7,362 bases of DNA from positions 1 through 7,362 of the forward strand of contig JBOHBN010000261.1 in assembly GCA_050698355.1 (NCBI GenBank), read 5' to 3'. Below, one piece after another: positions 1 through 4,764 of this stretch (the stretch's first letter is position 1; each line of letters starts with the position of its first letter). Source of the stretch: JBOHBN01 sp050698355 (GTDB taxonomy: Bacteria > Actinomycetota > Actinomycetes > Streptosporangiales > WHST01). The position numbers and the translations under genes are program-made. Below the pieces are notes generated by a model. That model was not told where the DNA came from and did not search any database. It saw nothing but the letters and a program-made list of their open reading frames with translations.

Positions 1-54
1 CCCCGGATAGGCCGGTACCTCTCATCGCCCCTGTGACCTGCCGAAACTCCAGGG

Positions 55-127
55 TGGAGCTAGGGGGACTCGAACCCCCGACCTTCTGCATGCCATGCAG
101 ACGCGCTACCAACTGCGCCATAGCCCC
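55..127 (-). tRNA. tRNA-Ala (anticodon GGC)
   Basis: This is a complete 73-nt cloverleaf on the minus strand. The acceptor stem pairs GGGGCTA with TAGCTCC, with one G-T wobble at the third pair. The D arm contains GCGCAGTTGGTAGCGC, the anticodon stem is TCTGC/GCAGA around the loop ATGGCAT (anticodon GGC, reading GCC/GCT alanine codons), and the T arm is GGGGG-TTCGAGT-CCCCC. The discriminator base is A. The next three bases are CCC, so the terminal CCA is not encoded and must be added after transcription. It lies 69 bp downstream of the histidine phosphatase gene on the same strand, so readthrough from the rsfS unit could contribute to its transcription. Identity is secure from the anticodon and the G3-T70 wobble, the classic alanine identity element. 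Confidence 0.97.
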
Positions 128-196
128 TCGGCGGTCGCCAGTCTAACCGACGGCGAGCAGGCCCGAGCGTACCGGCCCCGCGAGCCGCGCACTACC

Positions 197-835
197 TCAG
201 CGGTCGTCGGAGAGCGCCGGCTCCGGTAGCGTCCCGGCGTTGTGCTCCAGCAGTCGCCAGCCCGCCGGCTCCCACCCTTGCGGAGCCTCCCCCAGCACCG
301 ACCAGGCGCCGTTGCTGAGCGGACCGAGCAGGCGCCACGCGGAGACGTCGAGCCCGAGCAGCCAGCCGATACCGGCGCGGATGGCGCCGCCATGGCTCGC
401 GATGACGAGCAGGCCGCCAGGGGCCAAGGCAGAGACTGCCGCCTTGATCCCGGCAGCGACCCGGTGTCCGACGAACGCCTCGGACTCGCCGTCCTCCGGC
501 TCCCACACCGCCCACGCGTCGGGGTACTTGACGCGGATTTCTTCGCCGGTCAGGCCCTCCCACGACCCGCCGGAACGCTCCCGCAGCCGGTCGTCGACCC
601 CCACCGGCAGCCGGACGCGTGACGCCAACGCCTGGGCGGTAGCGGTTGCCCTGGAGAGGTCGGAGCTGACGATCGCGGTCGGCTCGAGCGCCGCGAGCCG
701 CGCCGCCGCCCGCTCGGCCTGGGTCCTGCCGTCGGGGTCAAGGGGTACGTCGGTGTGGCCCTGGAACCTGCGCTCGACGTTCCACAGCGTCTGGCCGTGC
801 CGCCACAGCACGACCCGCCGACCGAACCCCGTCAC
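197..835 (-). CDS. Histidine phosphatase (phosphoglycerate mutase-like), in gpgP position
   Basis: A 212-residue histidine phosphatase superfamily protein. The catalytic RHG motif is at residues 12-14 (RHGQTLWN, nucleophile His13). Arg62 lies in the SSDLSRA segment, the probable acid Glu86 in LRERSGGSWEG, and the second histidine is His148 in ASHGG. The length is usual for cytosolic single-domain members. The GTG start at 835 overlaps the rsfS stop in a GTGA arrangement (4 bp), indicating translational coupling; longer in-frame starts would only add low-complexity Arg/Ala sequence inside rsfS. In mycobacteria the gene right after rsfS is gpgP, glucosyl-3-phosphoglycerate phosphatase of methylglucose lipopolysaccharide synthesis. 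Position and family agree, but substrate cannot be read from sequence: a broad-specificity sugar phosphate phosphatase or a cofactor-dependent mutase-like enzyme remains possible, so no symbol is assigned. tRNA-Ala follows on the same strand. Confidence 0.93.
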   Translation of the reverse strand: MTGFGRRVVLWRHGQTLWNVERRFQGHTDVPLDPDGRTQAERAAARLAALEPTAIVSSDLSRATATAQALASRVRLPVGVDDRLRERSGGSWEGLTGEEIRVKYPDAWAVWEPEDGESEAFVGHRVAAGIKAAVSALAPGGLLVIASHGGAIRAGIGWLLGLDVSAWRLLGPLSNGAWSVLGEAPQGWEPAGWRLLEHNAGTLPEPALSDDR

Positions 836-1254
836 AGTTCGCCCGCGGCGGGCCGCCGCTGGCCGTGCACCGATTCCGGCATCTCGACGATGGGACAGTC
901 GCGCCACAGCCGCTCGAGCTGGTAATACTCGCGGTCCTCGGCGTGCTGGACGTGCACGATCAGGTCGCCGTAGTCGAGCAGCACCCAACGCCGGTCGGTC
1001 TCACCCTCACGGCGTACGGGCTTCGAGCCGTCCTGCTGCAGCCGTTCCTCGACCGCCTCCACGACCGCGCGTACCTGCCGGTCGTTCGCGGCGGAACACA
1101 GCAGGAACACCTCCGCGATGTACAGCTGCTCGCTGACGTCGAACGCGAGTATGCGTTCAGCGAGCTTGTCCGCGGCGGCCTCCGCAGCTGCGGTGGCCAG
1201 GCTAATCGTCTCGGTGGATGCGCTCAACGCTCTCGCTCTCGTTCGGCCGGTCAC
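832..1254 (-). CDS. rsfS: Ribosomal silencing factor RsfS (Iojap family)
   Basis: 140 residues from the GTG at 1254, in the usual range for RsfS. The family core is clear: AAAEAAADKLAERILAFDVSEQ (about 22-43), then SAANDRQVRAVVEAVEERL (54-72) and WVLLDYGDLIVHVQHAEDREYYQLERLW (90-117). RsfS binds ribosomal protein uL14 on the large subunit and blocks 30S-50S joining under nutrient limitation. The start is uncertain: an in-frame TTG at 1227 would give 131 residues beginning SASTETISL, which resembles the usual N-terminus better, while the GTG start adds an Arg-rich nonapeptide. Neither has a strong ribosome-binding site. A TAGAGT hexamer at 1266-1271 (minus strand) ends 11 nt before the GTG and could be a -10. 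The gene is coupled to the downstream phosphatase by a GTGA overlap. The 114 bp upstream to the SRPBCC stop hold no recognisable gene. Confidence 0.95.
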   Translation of the reverse strand: MTGRTRARALSASTETISLATAAAEAAADKLAERILAFDVSEQLYIAEVFLLCSAANDRQVRAVVEAVEERLQQDGSKPVRREGETDRRWVLLDYGDLIVHVQHAEDREYYQLERLWRDCPIVEMPESVHGQRRPAAGEL

Positions 1255-1368
1255 GGTGCCGCCCGACTCTACCCCCGCGAAGAGCGCTGGTGAGCGTCCT
1301 GCCCGTCGCGACCTCCTTCGAGCGCATACCGCCCCTCAAGTCTAGAGGCCCCGGCCGACCGTGTCGGG

Positions 1369-1797
1369 TTACGAGGCGGGGGCCCGCTCGCCGCGCGCCT
1401 TCAACCCCTCGGCCTCCATCCGTACGTAGCCGCGGACCCGCGACCCCATCAGCGCCCCGGCCAGGGCTCCGAGCGGGCCGCTCATCTGCACGGACAGCGC
1501 CGCGGTGGTAACGCCGCCCTCCTCCCCGAGCAGGTGTCCCGCGGTGACGCGTACGCCTGGGTTGGTGCTCTCCCACGTGAACGACCGGCCCGGTTCGAGC
1601 TCCGTGACCGTCCACACCGCCGGCCGCATCTTCGGTTGGGTGATCCGAGCCGTGCTGCCCACCTTGAGGGGCCCGTCATCGAGCCGCTCGACGCTGGTCA
1701 TCGACTCGGTCCAGTCCGGCCAGCGCTCCACGTCGACGAGCACGTCCCACACTGCCCGCGCGGGCGCTTCGACCGTTACCGAGGTCTCGTACCGCAT
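1369..1797 (-). CDS. SRPBCC family protein (polyketide cyclase/START-like)
   Basis: 142 residues in the helix-grip SRPBCC fold. The start MRYETSVTVEAPARAVWDVLVDVERWPDWTESM (1-33) is the typical first strand and helices with the WPxW signature. GPLKVGSTARITQPKMRPAVWTVTELEPGRSFTWES (42-77) gives the central strands, and a long C-terminal helix runs from about 105 to 135. The start is fixed by an AGGAGG site 7 nt before the ATG; longer forms would read through the regulator's operator. Members bind hydrophobic ligands in a deep cavity or act as cyclases, dehydratases or carriers; no catalytic residues can be assigned, so the ligand is unknown. It is divergent from a TetR gene, separated by 46 bp with an operator, so regulation by that repressor is a strong inference. 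No signal peptide is visible, so it is probably cytosolic. Confidence 0.9.
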   Translation of the reverse strand: MRYETSVTVEAPARAVWDVLVDVERWPDWTESMTSVERLDDGPLKVGSTARITQPKMRPAVWTVTELEPGRSFTWESTNPGVRVTAGHLLGEEGGVTTAALSVQMSGPLGALAGALMGSRVRGYVRMEAEGLKARGERAPAS

Positions 1798-1804
1798 CGT
1801 CTCG

Positions 1805-1810
1805 CCTCCT
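1805..1810 (-). promoter_or_regulatory. Ribosome-binding site of the SRPBCC gene
   Basis: A full AGGAGG on the minus strand with 7 nt to the ATG at 1797. It decides the start of the SRPBCC gene, because upstream in-frame ATG codons lie in the operator or in the antisense of tetR. Confidence 0.85.
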
Positions 1811-1821
1811 GTTGAACCAAC

Positions 1822-1846
1822 TGGTACATGTACCATATGGTACATG
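1822..1846. promoter_or_regulatory. Nested palindromic TetR operator with divergent -10 candidates
   Basis: Two overlapping perfect palindromes fill the divergent intergenic space. TGGTACATGTACCA covers 1822-1835 and CATGTACCATATGGTACATG covers 1827-1846. The unit TGGTACATG therefore occurs twice in direct orientation (1822-1830 and 1838-1846) with an inverted copy between (1827-1835). Inverted repeats of this size between a TetR gene and its divergent neighbour are the usual autoregulatory operator; two overlapping sites would suit two repressor dimers. The 20-bp palindrome also carries TACCAT on both strands (plus 1831-1836, minus 1842-1837). The plus copy ends 7 nt before the tetR ATG, the spacing of leaderless actinobacterial transcripts; the minus copy would give an untranslated leader of about 30 nt including the AGGAGG. 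The palindrome is seen directly; promoter function is inferred. Confidence 0.8.
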
Positions 1847-2428
1847 ACAGCACGGACGGATGCGGCGCAGCGGTTGCTGGACATCGCGATCGCGCAGCTC
1901 GCCGAGCACGGCGCGTCGAACCTGAGCCTGCGCCAGCTCGCCGCCCGCATCGGCACCAGCCACCGGATGCTGATCTACCACTTCGGCTCGAAGGAGGGCC
2001 TGTTCACCGCCGTTGTGCAGGCGATGGAAGCCAGGCAGCATCAGCTTCTCGACCAGCTCTCCCTCAGCCCGGACGCGTCGCCGGACGAGGTCGCACGTAC
2101 CTTCTGGCACCAGCTGCGCGACTCCGAGCTGCGCCCGTACATCCGGCTGTTCTTCGAGATGTACGGCCAGGCGGTACGTGACCAGCCCGGCACCCAGGAC
2201 ATGCTCGACGGGATCGTCGAAATGTGGACAGAACCGCTTGCCGCGTTCGGGGTACGGCACGGGCTGCCGGAAGCGACCGCACGCTCCTACGCCCGGCTGG
2301 GCCTCGCCGTCACGCGCGGGCTGCTGCTGGACCTGCTCGCCACCGGCGACGAGGCCGCCGTCGACGACGCGATGGAAACGTTCATCGCGACCTACTCGCA
2401 AGCCCTCCGGGGCGCGGTCACGCCCTGA
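1844..2428 (+). CDS. TetR/AcrR family transcriptional regulator
   Basis: 194 residues, a standard TetR length. The N-terminal DNA-binding domain is complete: helix 1 at RTDAAQRLLDIAIAQLAEHG (4-23), the helix-turn-helix LSLRQLAARIGTSHRMLIYHF (27-47), then the GSKEGLF motif (48-54). The C-terminal ligand and dimer domain (about 60-194) is all-helical and diverged, so the inducer cannot be predicted. The chosen ATG is the last base triplet of the palindromic operator. No ribosome-binding site precedes it, which fits a leaderless mRNA, and upstream in-frame sequence is antisense to the SRPBCC gene. It probably represses itself and the divergent SRPBCC gene. Its 3' end overlaps the remnant gene on the opposite strand by 11 bp (2418-2428). 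It could equally control the nearby oxidoreductase, but no matching operator copy was seen there. Confidence 0.93.
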   Translation: MTARTDAAQRLLDIAIAQLAEHGASNLSLRQLAARIGTSHRMLIYHFGSKEGLFTAVVQAMEARQHQLLDQLSLSPDASPDEVARTFWHQLRDSELRPYIRLFFEMYGQAVRDQPGTQDMLDGIVEMWTEPLAAFGVRHGLPEATARSYARLGLAVTRGLLLDLLATGDEAAVDDAMETFIATYSQALRGAVTP

Positions 2429-2703
2429 CGACCGGCTCCAGCAGCTCGGTCACCATGCCCTCCACGTCGTCCGGGCAGGCCAGGGTGGCCTCGCGATTGG
2501 ACCCCGCCGTGCGGTAGCCGCCGTCCTCCAGCCACCGCGCGAGCAGCTGGTAGGTGGGCAGGCAGTCGTCCATCGACCCCCTGTGCACGACCGTCGCCGC
2601 CTGCGCGATCTCCGGCAGGTCCACCACGGCGAAGCCGAACGCGGCGTCCGGCACGGCGTTTCGCGGGCAGGCCGGCATGCACGATCACGCTCTCGCCGTC
2701 GCC
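2418..2703 (-). pseudogene. GyrI-like effector-binding domain remnant (MerR-type C-terminus), frameshifted
   Basis: Two adjacent reading frames together encode about 95 residues resembling the C-terminal effector-binding domain found in actinobacterial MerR-type regulators and stand-alone GyrI-like proteins. The upstream frame reads GDGESVIVHAGLPA (about 2703-2662). The other reads NAVPDAAFGFAVVDLPEI, then ATVVHRGSMDDCLPTYQ, ARWLEDGGYRTAGSNRE and MVTELLEPVVRA to a TGA at 2418. Removing one A from the AAA run at 2659-2661 joins them into LPANAVPDAAFGF, the expected continuation. The N-terminal half, including any helix-turn-helix, is absent: all frames upstream to 2858 lack recognisable similarity. 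In the second frame a TGA lies at 2687-2685 just before the ATG at 2678. An intact 86-residue frame starts at that ATG, so an automatic caller may list it as a hypothetical gene (2418-2678). A sequencing error could explain the frameshift but not the missing N-terminus. Confidence 0.72.
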
Positions 2704-2854
2704 GGACCGACCGTCACCGTCACCCCTCCCTTGGTCAGGTTGGTTTCCAAACAGGTTGTTGGTGACGCAACATCCGGACCGATACCCGGCCATGCCTGGC
2801 GAAGTCTCCGATACTGAACATAACAACCCCGGGTGTACGGCCTCACAAGATGTG

Positions 2855-2870
2855 ACGGTCAAGCGACCGT
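2855..2870. other. Short perfect hairpin at the oxidoreductase stop codon
   Basis: ACGGTC-AAGC-GACCGT forms a 6-bp stem with a 4-nt loop, overlapping the stop codon (2859-2861) of the minus-strand oxidoreductase gene. No T-run follows on either strand. It may be a weak terminator or mRNA-end stabiliser for the nadD transcript, or chance. Confidence 0.3.
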
Positions 2871-3701
2871 ACGCAGCTTCGGCAGCACCGCCGCGGTTCG
2901 CTCGGCCTGCCCGACCGGACCCTCGCCGCGCAGTACGAGCACCAGGTCTGTGACGCCCACCCGCGCGTACTTCTCGACGGTGCTGGACAGCTCCTCGGTG
3001 GGCTCGGCTGCGATCTGCACCGACCGGCCGATCTCGCCGGGATCGCGCCCGACCGCCTCGCAATGCTGGTCGAGTACGCCGGACAGCTCGGCCATCTCCT
3101 CGGGCGACCCACCGGCTGCGTTCCACACGTTCGCGTACCGTGCCGCGATCCGTAGCGTGCGCTTGCGCCCCGAGCCGCCGATCCAGACCGGCGGGTACGG
3201 GTCCTGCACCGGCTTGGGCTCCGCGATCGCGTCGCTCAACTGGTAGTGACTGCCCGCGAACGTCGTGCGCGGCTGTGTCCACAGCGACCTGATGACCTGG
3301 CATGCCTCCTCGAGCCGGTCGGCACGGTCGCCCCTGCTGCCGAAGTCCAGGCCCAGCATGGCGTGCTCGTTCTCCGCCCAGCCGGCGCCGATACCGAACT
3401 CGAGCCGCCCGCCGGAGAGGTGGTCGACGGTCACCGCCATCTTGGCCAGCACGGCCGGGTGTCGGTAGGTGTTGCCGGTCACGGTGCAGCCGATCCGCGT
3501 ACGTGACGTCACTTCCGCCATCGCCGCCAGCATCGTCCAGGTCTCGAAGATGTCGCCGTCATCGCGGGGACCGAGCGTCGCGAAGTGGTCCATCACCCAG
3601 CAGTGATCGAACCCGGACTCGTCCGCGGTTCGCCAGACGGCGCGTAGCTCGTCGATCGTCGCGTTCTGGCTGAGCTTGAGCCCGTATCGCATGTCCGTCA
3701 C
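2859..3701 (-). CDS. LLM class flavin/F420-dependent oxidoreductase
   Basis: 280 residues from the GTG at 3701, a luciferase-like monooxygenase TIM barrel of usual length. Landmarks are the N-terminal MRYGLKLSQNATIDELRAVWRTADESGFDHCWVMDHF (4-40), the core VTGNTYRHPAVLAKMAVTVDHLSGGRLEFGIGAGW (74-108), the helix DRADRLEEACQVIRSLW (125-141), and the family-typical PPVWIGGSGRKRTLRIAARYANVWN (170-194). Close relatives in actinobacteria are mostly annotated as F420-dependent; cofactor and substrate are inferred from family only. Start choice: AGGGGA at 3712-3717 lies 10 nt before this GTG; an ATG three codons in (3692) and a TTG at 3725 are alternatives. It begins 34 bp after the nadD stop on the same strand, so cotranscription with nadD is likely, though a role in NAD metabolism does not follow. 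It is an extra gene relative to the usual nadD-rsfS neighbourhood. Confidence 0.92.
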   Translation of the reverse strand: MTDMRYGLKLSQNATIDELRAVWRTADESGFDHCWVMDHFATLGPRDDGDIFETWTMLAAMAEVTSRTRIGCTVTGNTYRHPAVLAKMAVTVDHLSGGRLEFGIGAGWAENEHAMLGLDFGSRGDRADRLEEACQVIRSLWTQPRTTFAGSHYQLSDAIAEPKPVQDPYPPVWIGGSGRKRTLRIAARYANVWNAAGGSPEEMAELSGVLDQHCEAVGRDPGEIGRSVQIAAEPTEELSSTVEKYARVGVTDLVLVLRGEGPVGQAERTAAVLPKLRTVA

Positions 3702-3711
3702 CGGGCAAGTA

Positions 3712-3717
3712 TCCCCT
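3712..3717 (-). promoter_or_regulatory. Probable ribosome-binding site of the LLM oxidoreductase
   Basis: AGGGGA on the minus strand, 10 nt before the GTG at 3701 and 19 nt before the ATG at 3692. This spacing favours the GTG start. Confidence 0.45.
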
Positions 3718-3735
3718 GCCTTCAAAGCGGATCGC

Positions 3736-4320
3736 TCAGCGATACAGATGTCGCTTGTTGATGTACTGGACGATGCCGTCGGGCACCAGGTACCAGACCG
3801 GCTCCCCCGCCATGGCGCGTTCGCGCACCTCGCTGGAGGAGATCGCCAGGGCGGGGACCTCCACGAGGGTCACCGATCCCTCCGGAAGGTGCGAGGCGTC
3901 CAGCCGGTGCCCCGGCCTCGTGCAGCCGACGAAGTGCGCGAGTTCGAACATCTCGTCCACCGAACGCCAGGACAGGATCTGGGTGAGCGCGTCGGCGCCG
4001 GTAATGAAGAACAGCTCCGCCTCGGGCATCTCCTTGCGCATGTCACGCAGGGTGTCGATGGTGTACGTCGGGCCGTCCCGGTCGATGTCGACCCGACTCA
4101 CCGAGAACCGCGGGTTCGACGCCGTGGCGATGACCGTCATCAGGTAACGGTCCTCGGCGGCGGACACCTGGGCGTCGGCCTTCTGCCACGGCTGCCCGGT
4201 CGGGACGAACACGACGTCGTCCAGGTCGTACTGGTGCGCGACCTCGCTCGCCGCCACCAGGTGACCGTGGTGGATCGGGTCGAACGTGCCACCCATGATC
4301 CCGACCCGCTTGCCGCTCAC
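3736..4320 (-). CDS. nadD: Nicotinate-nucleotide adenylyltransferase NadD
   Basis: 194 residues. NadD transfers AMP from ATP to nicotinate mononucleotide to make deamido-NAD, the shared step of de novo and salvage NAD synthesis in the cytosol. The nucleotidyltransferase signature GIMGGTFDPIHHGHL is at residues 7-21, with the HxGH ATP-binding histidines His17 and His20. VFVPTGQPWQK (37-47) is the usual substrate loop, FFITGAD (104-110) the conserved middle strand, and ISSSEVR (160-166) the second ATP-binding motif of the family. The GTG at 4320 is chosen because GGAGGG lies 3 nt upstream and the conserved strand begins four residues later; an upstream in-frame GTG at 4350 would include that site in the coding sequence. 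It heads a minus-strand unit with the LLM gene and is divergent from the small membrane protein gene. rsfS, usually next to it, lies about 2.5 kb away. Confidence 0.97.
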   Translation of the reverse strand: MSGKRVGIMGGTFDPIHHGHLVAASEVAHQYDLDDVVFVPTGQPWQKADAQVSAAEDRYLMTVIATASNPRFSVSRVDIDRDGPTYTIDTLRDMRKEMPEAELFFITGADALTQILSWRSVDEMFELAHFVGCTRPGHRLDASHLPEGSVTLVEVPALAISSSEVRERAMAGEPVWYLVPDGIVQYINKRHLYR

Positions 4321-4323
4321 TTT

Positions 4324-4329
4324 CCCTCC
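4324..4329 (-). promoter_or_regulatory. Ribosome-binding site of nadD
   Basis: GGAGGG on the minus strand with only 3 nt (AAA) to the GTG at 4320. The spacing is short but no better-placed start exists, and it favours this GTG over the one at 4350. Confidence 0.6.
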
Positions 4330-4388
4330 GTTCTGCCACCACGGGTGCACGCCGCGTCTGCGTCGCTCCCGCGTAACGACCGTTCGCG

Positions 4389-4417
4389 TTGCCCGCCCGT
4401 GATCACCCCGTTATGTT
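4389..4417 (+). promoter_or_regulatory. Putative promoter of the small membrane protein gene
   Basis: TTGCCC (4389-4394) and TATGTT (4412-4417) are separated by 17 bp, close to a housekeeping sigma factor consensus in an otherwise GC-rich stretch. Transcription would start near 4424, leaving about 30 nt of leader that contains the ribosome-binding site at 4441. The spacer holds the 8-bp palindrome GTGATCAC (4399-4406). The nadD promoter must lie in the same 133-bp divergent gap but is not obvious. Confidence 0.4.
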
Positions 4418-4440
4418 CATTCTCGCCCGATTCCCCGTAG

Positions 4441-4445
4441 AGAGG
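4441..4445 (+). promoter_or_regulatory. Ribosome-binding site of the small membrane protein gene
   Basis: AGAGG, 8 nt before the GTG at 4454. Good spacing supports translation of this short gene from that GTG. Confidence 0.55.
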
Positions 4446-4453
4446 CGCCGTCC

Positions 4454-4657
4454 GTGCCCCGAGAGGCCCCTTACCTGGGCAAGCATGCCGCGCCGAAGAA
4501 GCGCGACGCCAGGCGCCCCAAGCCACCGTCGACCCGCCCGGTCGTCCCGCTGCTCGCGCTCGCGCTGACCTGTCTCTCCACAGCCGGTGCCGCGGTCACC
4601 GCGACGAGCCAGGCCGGTGCGCAGCACGCCCACGCCGCTTCATCCGCCCACCCATGA
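4454..4657 (+). CDS. Small hypothetical membrane or secreted protein
   Basis: A 67-residue protein I do not recognise. Residues 1-28 are strongly basic and proline-rich (KKRDARRPKPP around 15-25). Residues 29-50 form one hydrophobic segment (VVPLLALALTCLSTAGAAV), followed by a short Ser/Ala/His-rich tail. This layout fits a signal anchor with a basic cytosolic N-terminus, or a signal peptide cleaved after AGA at 54-56, which would leave only 11 residues. Cys40 is not in a lipobox. Support for a real gene comes from a ribosome-binding site 8 nt before the GTG, a promoter-like pair upstream, third codon positions dominated by G/C, and a following inverted repeat. It is divergent from nadD. No function is proposed. 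Confidence 0.6.
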   Translation: MPREAPYLGKHAAPKKRDARRPKPPSTRPVVPLLALALTCLSTAGAAVTATSQAGAQHAHAASSAHP

Positions 4658-4717
4658 TCCGTTTCCGCCGGCCGCGACGCGCAGAAACCTTCGCGTACGG
4701 GCCACGCGGAACGGATC
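4656..4717. terminator. Imperfect inverted repeat between the small gene and add
   Basis: GATCCGTTTCCGC (4656-4668) is mirrored by GCGGAACGGATC (4706-4717), a 12-bp stem with one bulged base around a 37-nt GC-rich loop that can partly fold further. It starts at the stop codon of the small gene and ends before the add promoter, which suits a factor-independent terminator without a T-run, as is common in high-GC actinobacteria. Function is inferred from position only. Confidence 0.35.
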
Positions 4718-4751
4718 TTGCGGCCAGGACCGGGTGAGCCGGGTGCCGGCG

Positions 4752-4757
4752 TAGGCT
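4752..4757 (+). promoter_or_regulatory. -10 element of a probable leaderless add promoter
   Basis: TAGGCT fits the TANNNT pattern and ends exactly 7 nt before the add ATG at 4765, which would place the transcription start at the A of ATG. No ribosome-binding site is present in the preceding 20 nt, supporting leaderless translation. No good -35 is seen. Confidence 0.5.
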
Positions 4758-4764
4758 CCCGGCC

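Noticed and set aside
1..25. Possible start of another minus-strand gene (ATG at 25 after CAGGGGCG)
   Set aside because: Only eight codons are inside the window, too little to support a gene.
240..1136. 298-codon plus frame antisense to the phosphatase and rsfS
   Set aside because: Ser/Arg/Pro-rich shadow; both minus-strand genes have full family motifs.
1313..1318. AGGAGG on the minus strand upstream of rsfS
   Set aside because: No start codon lies within usual distance, and it is about 60 nt before the rsfS GTG, so it is not the rsfS ribosome-binding site.
1812..1841. TTGAAC / TATGGT pair with 18-bp spacer as the tetR promoter
   Set aside because: It would start transcription after the tetR ATG, so TACCAT at 1831-1836 is the better -10 candidate.
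1676..2401. 241-codon minus frame antisense to tetR
   Set aside because: It is the shadow of the TetR gene; no domain is recognisable and the TetR helix-turn-helix is clear on plus.
2392..3303. 303-codon minus frame across the GyrI remnant and the oxidoreductase
   Set aside because: Only the short GDGESVIVHAGLPA stretch is meaningful; the rest is out of frame with the LLM gene and is low complexity.
4571..4576. Cys40 of the small protein as a lipoprotein lipobox
   Set aside because: The preceding residues are Ala-Leu-Thr, which do not fit the Leu at -3 and small residue at -1 expected for signal peptidase II.
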